DNA of 64,000 nt, taken from Tetradesmus obliquus (lineage: Eukaryota; Chlorophyta; Chlorophyceae; Sphaeropleales; Scenedesmaceae). Below the pieces are notes generated by a model. It searched no databases and was not told where the DNA came from. It saw only the letters and a list, made by a program, of their open reading frames with translations. Made by a program: the position numbers and the translations under genes. Within the stretch, counting starts at the first letter, position 1; each line of letters begins with the position of its first letter. Below, in pieces: positions 49,644 to 62,200 of the stretch. The stretch covers positions 4,154,001-4,218,000 of the forward strand of contig CP126196.1 in the NCBI GenBank assembly GCA_030272155.1. Reading direction: 5' to 3'.

Positions 49644-51963
49644 CAGCAGCAGCAGCACAGTTAGCATGGCTTGCAGTGACGCGCGTGTATTACAGGAATG
49701 CACAGGGAGTGCATGGCACTGCAGCAGCGGCGTCAACAGTACCGGAATATGCACACTAGTAAACAGCAAGCCGCCTTTCACTTGCACCCGACACACATAT
49801 CCTGCTCCATATCTCTGTCACAGCAAAGTAAGCACGCAAACACCCGACAAGCAACAAGCAGCACTGTCCACGCACTGTTGCAGTCGTCAGCGCTCTCTGC
49901 TGCAGGCTCCTGTGTGGTGAAGCCCTCAAGGCAGGTGGTACAGGAGCCGCCGGGGGCCCCTGCTGATCCCCCAACAGAGAAGCTGCCTTGGCTGCAAGGC
50001 TGGGGCAGCCCCCGAGAGCCCTGCACAGCCCTGCAGGCAGCAGAACACAGCACAGGGCAGCACAAAGCAACATGTCACTTACAGGCCACGTGTTATTGAT
50101 GGGCAGCATGTCCTTGGCAGGCCTTGGCTGCAAGGCTGGGGCAGCCCCCGAGAGCCCTGCACAGCCCTGCAAACAGCAGAACACAGCACAGGGCAGCAAA
50201 AGGCAGTATGTCACACACAGCTGATTACACAACACAGATGCTGCAAGGCCGGGGCAGCCCCCGAGAGCCCTGCACAGCCCTGCAGGCAGCAGGATGCAAC
50301 ACAGCAGAGTGCAGCAGAGTGCAGCACAGTACAGCACAAGAGACGTTGTGAGGGACTGGCTCAGAACAGAACACAGCAGCCGTACAGTGCATGACACAGG
50401 ACACAGCGTGCACGCCAGCACCTGCTGCTCGAGTGCAAGCAGCAGCTTTACGTCAACACTTCGCTTGAAAGCTTGGTTGCTGATTGCAACCCCTTCATCA
50501 ACAGCAGTAGTTCAAACACAACATGCACAATGAGTACAACATATGGGCAACGTAGCAACCGCGCAACTCACCAGTCGGCTTCCACCCAGCACTCACTTGA
50601 CGACACAGCTCGGAGCATAACATCAACCAAGTTTGCCCAAAACAAGCAAAACCTGCGAACCAGCACAGCAGCTCACCAGCCGCCTTCCACCCAGCACTCG
50701 CTGGATGACACAGCACAGAGCATTGCATCAAACAGCTTCTTAAATACAAGCCTACTTCAAATGCAGCACAGCAACTCACCATCCGGCTTCCACCCAACAT
50801 TCGTTGGACGACACAGCTCCCTCTGCTGCTGTGGTGTACATCGCCGCGCACGCCCGGCACACCCGCTGCTGCCCGCCGGCACTCCAGCTGCCCACCATGC
50901 ATTTCTCAACTGCCCCTGCTGCTGTGTAACCCCAGCCCGGCAGAGGCATGCACGCCTGGCTGCTGGTGTAACCGGCCGCCGCGGTGACGCCACTCTGTAT
51001 GTCAGCTGTTGCAGTGCCTTCCGGGCAAGGGATGCAGCGAGTAGTGAGCAGGTCATATGAGGCGCTGCTTTGGCCGTAGGTGTTTAAGACACACATCACT
51101 GCACTGCGGACTTTTGTGATTGTGTTGATTTCAATGCCCCAGCCGGCAGGTACGAAGCAGGCATCCAGTGCGACTGCGCCTGTGGACTCTGTCAGAAGGC
51201 CCTCGCCACACTGCAGGCAGCAGCAGCAGCAGCAGCACACAGAGCGAGATAAGTATGTTGTAAGGGCCACCGCTTTTAAAAAGCCCCCACTCAACGCACA
51301 ACACCGGTCATGCAGGTAGGCAGTCAAACACTGCGCAGGGAACCATGCTTCATCCATCATGGCACTTTAATAACACATAATCAGCTACAAATGCTGAGTC
51401 AGCAGCGTCCACTCACGCTGATGCAGGGGTTCAGGTTCCAGCCCTCCTTGTAGCTGCCCACAGGGCAGTCGGTTACATTCTCCGCCCCATTCAGCAGCTG
51501 CACGCCTGGCGGTGCCAAACACAACACAACACCATCGGCCCCAGGCTCCCGAGTTGTTAGGCCATTGGGGCACGGAGTGCAGCTGGTGGCTTCTGATTCC
51601 TTGTCCTGATAGGTCCCAACAGGACAGGGCACTGCCACATACTCAGTGTATGTGCCATTAGCATCGCCTGCTGCCGCTGCTGCTGCTGCTGCTGCTGCCT
51701 GTACTGCGTTTGGTTCTGGCACTGCTGGCACGTCGCTCGGCAGCTGCTCGCCAGCTATGTTATTTGGCAGCTGAACCTCCGTTACATAAAACCCTGCCTT
51801 TGCAAGCCTGCATGCTGACGATGCACTGCTGCCCTCATTTGCAGTGGTGAGCCCATTGCGGCAGGGGGTGCATGCGGGTGCGTCGTTGAAGGCGGGTGTG
51901 TAGGTGCCGCGGGGGCAGCGCAGGCCGGAGCCGCCACCCATGTAAGAGCCGGCTGGGGCAACT

Positions 51964-51996
<33 letters not shown>

Positions 51997-53146
51997 GCAG
52001 CAGGGTTTAGGGGAGGCCAGCAGGGCTGAGCAGCGGGTGCCGTGGGGCAGCGCATGCCTGAGCCGCCACCCATGTAGGAGCCGGCTGGGGCAACTGCAGT
52101 TCAGGAGAGCAGTTGATGACATCAGCAGCAGGAGCAGCGGCAGCGATCAGAAGGTGTAGTAACAGCGTGTTGAAGCACCACCGCAATGGTATGTAATGCA
52201 CGCCTGTTTGTCTTTCAACTTGGGCATCGAACATCTACTTTTGTTAACTCACCGCAGTCCCTGGCTGACTTGGCTCCTTCTCCTGCAGTGGTCAGGCCCG
52301 ACCCGCAGCGCTGGCAGGGGCTGCTGTTGCCGCCCGCTTCATAACTGCAATAACCTGCCTGGCAGAGCTGTGCCTGCACAAGCAGCTGCCCAACCCTCAA
52401 GACGCTACTAACGCATGCTGCGCGCTGCCTTGTTGCCTCTGGCCTCCCCCAAAGCAGCAAACAGTGCACTCTTTCACACTACTTTAACACATTGACTCAC
52501 CGCAGTCCCTGGCCGATTTGGCTCCCTCTCCTGCAGTCGTCAGGCCCGACCCGCAACGCTGGCACGGGCTGCTGTTACCTCCCGCGTTATAACTGCCAGC
52601 CTGGCACGGCTGCGCCTGCACCAGCAGCTGCCCAGCTGCTGTCTTATTCACAATCCTGCCGAAGCCGGCAGTTGTCAGGCACTGCTCAAAAGAGCGGGCA
52701 CCAGTCATAACTGTTGCGAGGCCTATGGGGCAGCTGCTAGGGGGTGCATTGCCGCCAAGGCACACCATTCCTTTGGTGCAGATGCTGCAGGCGCCGTCGC
52801 TTGCAAAGCGGCCTGAGCTGCAAGCTGCAGGGGTGAGGATGGGAAATGGAGGTTAAAAAAAGTAAGCAGCGGCGGGCAATATTTGAAGAGTTTGCAGGTG
52901 ATGTGTCAAGCAGCGTGGCAAGACACCTGCTTGTGCTGCAGTGCAACGCTGTGTGCATGTGACGCAATGGATTGCAGCTGGCGGTGATGCAAAACTAGGA
53001 GACTGATGCCGAGGAAATGATTGAATAACACATGCTTGCAGGATAGCTGGTGAGGCCGCATGTGGCTGACGATGGCTGCTGCATGTTCATCATCCAAAGC
53101 GCACCCCAGGGGTGGGTGATGCCCTGCTGCCGCCTACCCCACCGCA

Positions 53147-53187
<41 letters not shown>

Positions 53188-53492
53188 AGCTGCTTGCGGA
53201 TTGCCGACACAAAACCCTCCGAAAATACAAACAACATATGCTCACCACACGTCATGCTGCTGCCCTGTCCAGCCAGCGTCCAGCCCTGCTGGGTGTTGCA
53301 CGCCCGGCATACTTTCCTCGTCACGAGCGAGCCCCCTATGTAGGCGCTGACGGTCTGGCACCTAGTGCAAGCTTTATGAAGAGTTGTGCAGTTGTTCCGA
53401 TCTGTGCCTGCGGTGGCAGCGCCCTCTGCAGAGCTGACGGTAGTCAGGAGGAGCAACGCTGCAGTGTAGGCGGCCCAGCGCCAGGCTATCAT
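48900..53492 (-). CDS. Secreted Cys-rich (GCC2/GCC3, ephrin-receptor-like) protein 2, 7 exons, 824 aa
   Basis: Exons in transcript order: 53246-53492, 52501-52824, 52253-52354, 51417-51961, 50780-51210, 49876-50030, 48900-49570; the sum is 2,475 bp in frame. The signal peptide is AAYTAALLLLTTVSSAEG. Cys modules (CQAGSYNAGG, C..CGSGLTT, CPVGSYKEGWNLNPC, CPEGTATAD) match those of 39140-44538 module by module. The C-terminal domain is shared too: ACRAQCGAGCIMYR, KAFSGGAVLDYAFYYVP, CLKACSRSEACVLVR. It differs from its paralogue by exon fusion (one 545-bp exon replaces two) and by a duplicated module (exon 3). The start at 53492 was chosen because it places the signal peptide at the N-terminus; the frame stays open to 53609. 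Function unknown; extracellular or cell-wall location inferred. Confidence 0.77.
49580..49660. repeat. (CAG)n tract at an acceptor
   Basis: About 26 CAG-type units with one TAG interruption. Sense to the minus-strand gene it is (CTG)n about 10 bases before the CTTCAG acceptor of the final exon (49570). Confidence 0.95.
50124..50279 (-). repeat. Two acceptor-anchored partial copies of exon 49876-50030
   Basis: GCAG|GGCTGTGCAGGGCTCTCGG GGGCTGCC-type starts at 50279 and 50166 precede the complete exon start at 50030 (spacing 113 and 136 bp). Each is truncated after about 45 bp, the point where the complete copy continues into GSFSVGGSAG. Confidence 0.88.
50566..50745 (-). repeat. Two donor-anchored partial copies of the end of exon 50780-51210
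   Basis: The exon end (...SSNECWVEAGW with GTGAGTTGC) is repeated at about 50676-50745 and 50572-50640 as SS.ECWVE..W|GTGAG, with spacing about 100 bp. Upstream exon sequence is missing in both. Confidence 0.88.
52020..52093 (-). repeat. Acceptor-anchored partial copy of exon 51417-51961
   Basis: CTGCAG|TTGCCCCAGCCGGCTCC and the YMGGGSG.RCP segment occur here and again at the complete exon start 51961. The copy diverges after about 50 bp. Confidence 0.88.
52253..52400 (-). repeat. Duplicated Cys module (exon 3 versus end of exon 2)
   Basis: The last ~150 bp of exon 2 (52501-52824; GQLLVQAQ.CQAG ... SARDCG|GTGAGT) is repeated in full, including its donor. The copy has gained an internal AG that gives a symmetrical 1-1 exon (52253-52354), so a donor-anchored copy appears to have become a genuine exon. 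Confidence 0.75.
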
Positions 53493-56067
53493 GTTGAGGT
53501 TAGCAGACTGTTTGAATACAGCAGCGAGGCCTGTCAAGGCCTGCCGCATGAACACAAACGCGAGCTGATCACAGTGCTGTCTTGCATATGTACGCTTTTC
53601 ACACGTCAAGTTTAGTCCTTATGCGTTGACGGTTTGCAAGGACTGGGCATGTGGCGGTGTGTGTGCCAAATAGTAAACTCCGACCAAGGACTGCCAAGGA
53701 CTGGACCGCAGTCTGTCAACCTGAGCAGCAAGACCAATGCTTTCGCAACGCATCACATTAATCCTAACGTGCTCCTTTCCGCAACTTTGAGGGTGCGATT
53801 GGACCGAAAGATACGTATCTCATAGCAAGCTTGCTGCACCAGATGGACTGCTAAAACTGCTCAACCACAGCCATGGCAAGCGTGTTCGTAACAACGAAAA
53901 TATTTAAAGTCTTACCGCGCATATCTGAATGCATTACGAACACAGCTGGGTGGCCAGGAAGCCCCTACTTCTGAGGCCAACCTGGGCAGCAGCTCTGCCA
54001 GGAGGGCCCTCCCCCCAGAACACCTCTCACAGTCTGTGTCCCACCTGCCCAGCAGCTTGTCGTTGGCACCTTGCGGTGGGTGGAATGTGGTTTCAGGGCT
54101 TCCAAATTAGCCGATTCTACTGGCACAAAACAGTTCCCATGCCATTTTGTGCGGCATGTGCACGACAACCTGTAGCCGCTGGCAGCCGAGTGGCCCACTG
54201 GGTTCAACCCAGTGCAAGTTGCAGTGGCACTCGCAGCATCAGGAGACTGTGAGCGACGATCTCCTGGTCCAGCATTGTTTGAAGGTGTGCTGTTATGCAT
54301 GTACCTTGGTTTTCAGGAGTCAAGAGGCCATATACTGTACACGCATACTATGTCCTTTTACAGCCCAGCAGGCCTCAGGCTGCTACCAGCCTGGCTGCTG
54401 CTGGCAGCACTGCACATCTCAGGTAAGCTAGGTAACTGTTGCAGGATGATCTTACCCCAAATCAGATCATGTTATTGGCAGTAACAGCACACGCCAGAAC
54501 AACACAACTTCACACCTCCATTGCAGCTCAACTGAGTCACTGAGTCAGCTGGCAGCTCAGCGTCCCAATGCAGCACAGCATGCAGCCTGGGTTCTGTTGG
54601 TCTGAACCACAACCCCAGCTCCTGCAGGAGCACTGGCATGCTACTGCTGCAGCCACGGGCAGCCTGCCTGCAAGCTTTTGCGCTGCCTGCACCTGCAGTA
54701 AGAACCTTTGGCGAGTCCACACATGTACGCTGGCGCAAGCGGCCTGCAGTGGCCTGCAGCTCCATTTCCAAGGCAGCAACCAACAGGCAGGACTGCATCA
54801 CTACGCCACCCTTGTCACCCTGACGCAACAGTCACCACACTCAACACGTTGCGTGTTTGTGCACCCAAGCATGTACTACATGTAACACTACACCAACCAA
54901 GCATGCATTTGTGCCTCTAGGGCTGCAACAGCCTCACACGAGCACAACGCCACCTGCGGCAGCGGCCCAACAGTAGTGCCCACAAAGCAGGGCTAGCAAT
55001 GTGTGTTGAGGCTGGGGGCAGTTCATGACCAGGCACCCCGTTGCTACCAGTGTTTCTGCATTTTGCCCTTTTACTAATTGTAGCAACAGCTGCAGCCTGC
55101 CGGCTGGCACGCACGCAAGGCTCGCATCTGCGCAATCAAACGTCACCCATGCAGGCATTGCAGGTCACCATAGGCAATGTGCCTGCATCTGGCATAGCCT
55201 GGCAAGCCAGGGTGAGCAGACAAACATGTCAGACAACTGATGTGACAACCGCCCCCCGCCCCGCCCCCTGTAGGCTACGCAGCACTTGGTACAGCACACA
55301 CAGCAGCACTTAATTGTGCCTGCTCGTGACAGGGCGCTGTGGTATGCTTCCACTGCCTGATGGATGCTGATGCTATTTTTAAAAGTCACATGCAGCAGCA
55401 GCAGCTGCTGCTGATGCAGTGATTCTTGCTGTTCAACCAGTAAGCACACAATGCAACACCACAGTAACCATATCAAATTAGTACTTGAGTAAAGCGCCCC
55501 CGATCCAATCAACCAGCACCTCTGGCACAATGCGGTGCTTAATCATTGTGGGTAATGGAACAGGTGTGCCAAGGCCGCCACGTAACCACGCACTACCATC
55601 AATTGTGTTCATGCCACAGTTGGCTGCTCGATGAACACCACAGCACGCACTGTGATAAAAATGATCACCAGGCATGCATATGCAGAACAGGCAACCTCTG
55701 TCTGCCTCCTACGATGAAATCTATCAACCATGTCATGGCACCCCGGAGCAGCGGATTTTCTCACCCGTGTACCAGATCTATGCTCGCTCCAAACGTGCTG
55801 CACGCACGATGGCAGGCGCAGCTGCACTGCAGGTCCCCACACAGGTCCTAGGCACAGCAACAGAGCGACAAACCCTACACACCCCTAGAGGTATAATCAT
55901 ATACCTCACGCGCAGCAGCTGCGGCCAGCAGCTGCAGCTCATGCCAGCTGGCGCGCTCGCAGCATCACACACAGGTGCTGGGGGCAGCACACCTGCAGCA
56001 GACGAGCTGAACACTCGTCCATGCAGCCCCAAGATGCCTCTCCCACCAGCCAGCACCTGCGCAGCTG
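53493..56067. other. Spacer with little recognisable content
   Basis: No complete gene is supported. A possible signal-peptide exon is listed separately at 54350-54422. CCCGCCCCGCCCCC lies near 55250, and a GCAGCAGCAGCTGCTGCTG palindrome lies near 55394-55412. Open frames overlapping 55674-56231 are antisense to the 3' end of the coiled-coil gene. Confidence 0.4.
54350..54422 (+). CDS. Possible first exon of an unidentified secreted protein
   Basis: ATG at 54350 opens a 24-codon frame with a signal-peptide profile (SPAGLRLLPAWLLLAALHIS), ending at a good donor G|GTAAGC in phase 1. I could not find a convincing following exon: the nearest acceptors lead to early stops. It may be chance or an incomplete gene. 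Confidence 0.2.
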
Positions 56068-56072
56068 TTACA
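56068..56072 (-). terminator. TGTAA poly(A) signal (minus strand)
   Basis: TTACA on the plus strand reads TGTAA on the minus strand, about 120 nt after the stop of the coiled-coil gene at 56193. Confidence 0.4.
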
Positions 56073-56078
56073 GCAGTG

Positions 56079-56221
56079 CTCACAGCAGCCCCTCCAGCTA
56101 AGCCGCCGCGTCCTGTACACTGTTGTTTGCTGTGCCCACAGCAGCCCCTGCAGCTGTGCCAGTCCAGCAAAGCTGTTGCACTGTGGCAGTTCTCAGAGCA
56201 GCCCCTCCAGCTGTGCCAGGT
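56079..56221 (-). repeat. Echoes of the last coding bases in the 3' UTR
   Basis: CTGGCACAGCTGGAGGGGCTGCT, the final codons before TGA (56193-56195), recurs as CTGGCACAGCTGCAGGGGCTGC near 56137-56163 and as AGCTGGAGGGGCTGCTG near 56079-56103. The spacing is about 57 bp. Confidence 0.75.
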
Positions 56222-59200
56222 CCTGCAGTGAGGGCTGCCCCTCATTGAGCTTCTCCAAAAGCTCCTCAAGTGCAGACCTGCTGCCTGCGCCATCGCTCAT
56301 CACAGACGCCGGCCGCTGCTGCTGCTGCTGCTGCTCGTGCTGCTGCCAGGACTCGAAACTGCCCCTGCTCCTGATGCCCTGCTGCTCGCCGGACCGCTGT
56401 TGCTGTTGCTGCAGCTTGGTGAGGCTGTGCAGTGCGCCCTGCCTGCTGCTGCTGCCGCCGTATGCATGCAGCCCATCTGCGCTGTTGTCGCCAGCAGCAG
56501 CTGGCGGCTGAGACAGGAAGGAAGACAGGCTGGGGTCATGCTGCAGCTTGCTGGACCCGCCAGACTGGCTGCGAGTGCGCTCCCGCTCCCGCTGCTGCTG
56601 CTGTGGTGCTGCCAAGCGCCCTGCTGAGCTGCCTGGGTGCATGCCGTAGGAGTTGTCATCTGCGACGGGCCAAGCAGAGCAGAGCATTGAGCAGATCAAC
56701 AAGCGCCACGGTAGTTGCAAGTTATACTGCAATCAAGCCAGCTGAGAGGGGAGTAACCAGTCCTGTGCATGACTGCCCATCTGCTGCTGCCAGCCGCACC
56801 TGAGCCTGCTGCAACCACTCAAGGTGCAAGAAGTGCTGCTGCACCACTGTGTTTGTTGCAACGATATCAAACAGCACCCCAGGCCTGTAACATGCCATGT
56901 GCGTGAGCTGTGGCTACCTCCCAGCAGAAGCTGAGTCAGCACAACAGTCTGCATCACCTGCTACCGTGTGGCGCAACATATACTGACAAGATCCCACGCA
57001 CCTTGCTCTCCTGCTTCATCCAGCCCTTGCATGCGCATCGGCTGCATGCCCATAGACCGCGACACGGGCGCAGCATGCACCTTGCGCGTGGAAGGCGGAG
57101 ACAGCAGCGACGGCCCAGCAGCAACGGCAGCAGCAGCAGCAGCAGCGGGGTCACGGCGGACACCAAGCCAGCTGCTGCTTTTGCGGCGGCTGCCAGCACC
57201 ATCGTCACTGTCGCTGTCCTCTGGCCCTGCAGCAGCATATTGCTGCTGCTGCTGCTGGGACGCTGTGTGGGACCTGTCGGCCTGGCTGCTGCTGCTGTTG
57301 TGCCTGCTGCGGCTCGACAGGTCTCGCAGGGCTGCCTTTGATGCTTCAAGGCGGCTGCTGCTATTGCTGGTGCGGCCGCCAGTGCTGCTGCGTGAGTTTG
57401 GGGGCAGCGCATGCGCAGCGCTCGCGCTGCCGCCAGCGGATGTGCCGCTCCCGTCCCTGCCCTGCATGCTGCGCCGGCTGCCCTGCCCATCTTGACCAGC
57501 AGCAGCAGAAGCGCGCGCCTCACTCCGCTCGCTGCCGCTGCTGTTGCGTCGGCTGCCCCTGCCCTCCTCTGCTGTTGGGCTGTCTGAGTCAAACGTGACC
57601 TCCCACGCGCCACACCCCTCCTGCAAGATGCTGCTGGCATGCCTGCTCAGATCTAACGGCTCCACCACGCCTGCTGCTCCTGCAGGCCGCTCCTGCTGCG
57701 CTGCACCACACCTTGCCAGCAGCGCCTGCTGCTGCTGCTTGGGGGTGGTGGAGGGCACGCTGCTGCGGCGGCTAGCCTGCTGCTGCTGCTGCCGCTGCTG
57801 GGGGTCAGGCAAGCCGCCGCCTGCAGAGCTGCGCTGCTGCTGCTGCTGCCAGCTGTTGCTCATGCTTGCCCACAATCTGCTGGCGCCAGCAGCTGGTGCC
57901 ACCCCACCCCCGCTGCTGCCATGGAACTGCTCACCCAGTGACACAGCGCTGTGCTCCGCAGAAACAGGCAGCGAGTACGGATCTGCATACTCCGCCGCTT
58001 GGCTGTGGCTGCCGCCAGCTGCGGCAGCAGCACCACAGCCGCCTGCGCTGCTATCCCCGCCGCCTGACCCAACTGCCGCCACACCCACACGGCTGGACTT
58101 CACCTGCTTTGGTGGTGCAGGCAGCACAGATGGCGAGTAAGGCTCTGACGGCTGCAGCCAGCTGCAGCTGCTGCGCAGGGCCCTGGCAGCAGCAGCAGCT
58201 GCTGCTGCGCCATCCTGCTCGCTGCCGGCACTGCTCATGCCTTGCCAGCAAGCTGCGCCTTTGCTGCGGCCTTCTGCCACACCAGCTGGCGAACTCATGC
58301 TGCGCCGTGCATCGACAGCAGCCCTATCTGCAGCACCTTCCTCCTGCCACCTTTGCTGCTGCTGCTGCTCGTCTCCTTTGTGATGTGACGCCCTGCTCCC
58401 ATGTATTGGTGACCCTGCCCCGCGCGCACCGTCTTCTGTCGGCACCATCGCCGCCTCAAATGCAGCGGCCATCGCAGCCACAGTGCCACCCTGCCTCCCG
58501 GTCGGGCTGCACGGGGCGCTGCCAGCCAGCCTTCCCCGCCCATCTGCTGCTGTCGGCGAGTGCAGCGCCGAATACGGCGGGCGCGGGCTGCAGCTGCGGC
58601 TGCGCTCCCGCTCAGCAACAGCAGCAGCAACAGCGCCGCGCGCTGCCTGCTGCTGCTGCTGCTGCTGCGAAAGCCCCGCAGCGGCGCGGCCGCCAGGGAT
58701 CTCAGCTGCCCGCAGGATGCTGTGCCAGTCAATGCTGCCGTCCTCCCTGCCCAGCTCATCAGCCAGCCCTCCGGCACTGTGCTGCATGCCGCCCTCGCGC
58801 TGCCTCGAAGACCGCATGCTCGCGCTGCCTGACACAACACCACCACCGCCGCCCCCGCCACTTTTGCCTGCACTGCCAGCGTAGCCGTCTTGCCGCGGCA
58901 CCAGCTGCGCTGCAGCTGCACTGCGCACGCCATAGCCCACCTCCTGATCCTGATCCCCAGATTCGTGCCGCTCTGGCTCGCCGTAGCCGCCAGCACTGGT
59001 GGTGCTGCTGCTGCAGCGATGTGCTGCGTCTGCAGCAGCATTAGCAGGGCTCCTGTGGGTGCCCCTGGCTCCATGCTGATGAGCATCTGTGGATTGCGTA
59101 TTGCCGCTGGCTGAGTAGCGCAGCTCTGCCAGCTCCCGCTGCAGGCCTAGTATAGAGTCCTGTGCTGGCGGACCTGGATTGTACTCCACTGCCCTGCCAG

Positions 59201-62200
59201 CAGCATGGTGCCTGTCATGCTGCTGCTGCTGCCGCTCATCGAAGGCTCTGCCAGTGCTGCCGGACCGCGCCTGTGCCAGCAGCAGCGACGGCTGCTGCTG
59301 TTGCGTCCAAGGCGACGTGCCGGTGCTGCCGATGCTGCCAATGCTGTGCCGCGCACGCCTCTGCTGCTGTTGCTGCTGCTGCTGCTGCTGAGCACCTGCT
59401 GGTGCGGCGCCAGAGCCAGAGCTGGCAGAGGTAGCAGCAGGTACACTGCGCAGCTGGCTGCCCAAGCTGCGCCGCACTGCAACACCAGCCTTGGCCCTAC
59501 CCCTTGCAGTGTCCAGTGCAGCTGCAGCAATGGTGTCTCCCACGCTCAGCTGGCAGTGCTGCGGCTGCTGCAATGCCTCATACGCATGGCTGCTCGTCAG
59601 CCCAGCTGCGCCCTTGCTGCTGCTGCGCAGGGCGATGCTGCTGCTGCTGCTCCTGTGGCGCTGAGGGAAGATGGGGCTGGTTGATAGCGACAGCTGCTGC
59701 TGGCTGTGCAGCCTAGCCTGCTGCAGCCTCTCTTTGATGCTGGAGATCTGGTGCAGCATGTTGTGCTGCAGCTGGGCCTGCAGGGCAGCAGGGCAGGAGT
59801 ACGGATATGTAATTCACCAGTGCGCTGTCAGCACCAGCAGGTTGCCAGATAGCTTGCAAGCATTAAATGCGGACAAGCAACACTGCCGAAAGCAGCACTC
59901 AAGCACTGTGTGGTTGCCGACACCACGGAGTGGCTGTCAGATGTAAACCTTGCGCTGTTGACTGTGCTGCACCTTTCCTGCCCACCTTGGAGCTTGAAGT
60001 CTTGTCCAGCTGCTCAGAAAGCTGCTTCAGCTGCTTTTGCAGCTCAGCAACGTCCTCCATGGCACACCTGCAGCACAAAGAACAACACAGGTTACTCGCA
60101 GTTGGAAAAACACCGTCGTGCAGAGAGGCACATGGCCCAACGACCTTTGCTGTGAAACCGGAGTACTCAGCCGCACGCCATGTATGCACAACTTGAACGC
60201 AGGTGCCTGAAGCAACAGTACACCTTGTATCTGACAATTCATATGAATATTAACAGCAGCTGATAGGCTCACTACCTGCAGCCGCACAGCTACAGGACAA
60301 ACAGCAGCAGCCACACCTGTGTGCAGCCTCCTTGGCTGCCAGCTGCACGCGCAGCCCATCCATCTCCCGTGCAGCCTCCTGCTGCGCTGCCGCAGCGTCA
60401 TCGCCCAGCTGCTGCAGGCGCTGCTCCATCTGCTGCCGCTCAACATCTGCCACGCGCAGGCTGGCCTCCAGGCGGATGACCTGGCAGCAGCAGCAGCAGC
60501 GGCAGCAGCAGCAGCAGAAGAAGAAGAAGAAGACAGCATATGAGGGGCCAATGATTACAACTGAACGAGGGCAGGCAGCTGGACGCTTGTCCAGCAGCTG
60601 CTGCGTCTGGCAAGGGGTGTTGGCACCATCTGCCTGCAGCAGCACGCAGTGAGGCACTGACTGCACTGCAGCAAATTTCAACCAACGGTCGATGCTGCAG
60701 GCTGACACCCTGCGCTTTGCTGTTCCAACAACCACCTTGCACGCACCTGCTGCTGCAGGTGGCCGGTCCTACATGCAGCAGCCTCCGCACTGCTGGCTAC
60801 CCCACCCAGCTTGTCTGCCTGTGCCTGCAACGCTGCCACCTGCCGCTCCAGCTCCAGCTCACGCTGCCTCCGCGTCTGCATCTGCGACTCGAGCACCTGC
60901 GCAAGCAACACCAGACACACCGCTTCAGTCATGAAAGAAAGCGAGGTCTGCTGGCAGCATATGACAGCTGCATCAGGCGCAACTTCTCAACGACCGCATC
61001 CTTCAAGCGGGCACCGCTGCATACGCTGGTAGTGCAGGCCCTGTGGCTCGCACACACATAACATGCAGCATGATCACCAGAAAAAGACAATTCCAAGTGT
61101 CTTCGCGCACACAGCCCTGCCTCTCACCAAAATCTGCTGCTGCCTTGCCGCTGCCTGCTGCTGTGCCGCCTCGAGCTGCTGCTGCAGCGCGTCCTGCATC
61201 TGCTCTGCTTGGCGCTGCAGGTGGCTGCAGTGCTGGCTGAGCTCAGCCTCACGCTGCGCCTGCTGTGCCCGCAGCTCCTCCGCTACTGCACGGCTGCTGG
61301 CAATGTGCTGCACTGCCTCATCAGCAGCAGCTGCCACTGCTTCATGGCCACGCCTGCCGCAGGTGTGACGTGTGGGCAATGCAGAGCGCAGTCGAAGAAG
61401 GGTAAGCACAGGAGCAATGATGCAAGTGCCACAGACACGTACTGAGACTATCCCATTATGCTCACAGATGGGTTATCCAGGATCAGCAGCTTTCCTCATA
61501 CATGCAACAACCGGTACTTGCAACACACATCCACAGCAGGCAGAGTCACACAACCACTGACATAGCACGCTGCTGGCTGTCATAGTGCTGCAAGCATTCA
61601 CTGCTCCTGCAAACACCTGCTGACTCTGCACTCACGTGCGGCTCTCCTCCCGCTCCGCTTTCAGCGCCTCACATTCCTCCTGCATCTCCAGCACCACCTC
61701 CGCCAGCTCATCACGCTCACTCTTGTAGCCCTCAGCCTCAGAGCGCGCAGCAACCAGCAGCTGCACAGCACCACCCACAGCAGCGATGAAGCAGCAGGAA
61801 CGGCACAGAAGCAGGCTATAGTGTGTATGATGCTGCTGCAATAAGGGAGGCAGGGGCCGCATGCATCAGCGTGGTGCGGCTGCTGCATGCCTGAGCTGTA
61901 CAGCGTGCATTCAGCAACGTCATAGACAGAGCAGCAGCACATAGCACGAGCCTGCAGCTGCCACTTGCTGTGGTCCACTACTGTGCAGTGCGCACGGCTG
62001 CAATATCAGGCAGTTGCGCAACAGCAGCTGGCTTCATCCCAACCTCAGCTGTTTCAACCCACCTGAGCCATGTCGCAGCGCTGCTTGGTCACCTCCTGCG
62101 AGCTGCCCACCAGGCGCTCCAGGCGCTGCCGCAGCTGCTCCGCAGCCACCTCTGCATCAGCCCGCATCAGCTCGGCTGCCTCAACGCGCGAGTTCAGGCG

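Noticed and set aside
57866..59044. 392-codon plus-strand frame
   Set aside because: Antisense to the 2,776-bp exon of the coiled-coil gene; its composition is the complement of Q/S/A-rich coding sequence and no splice pattern supports it.
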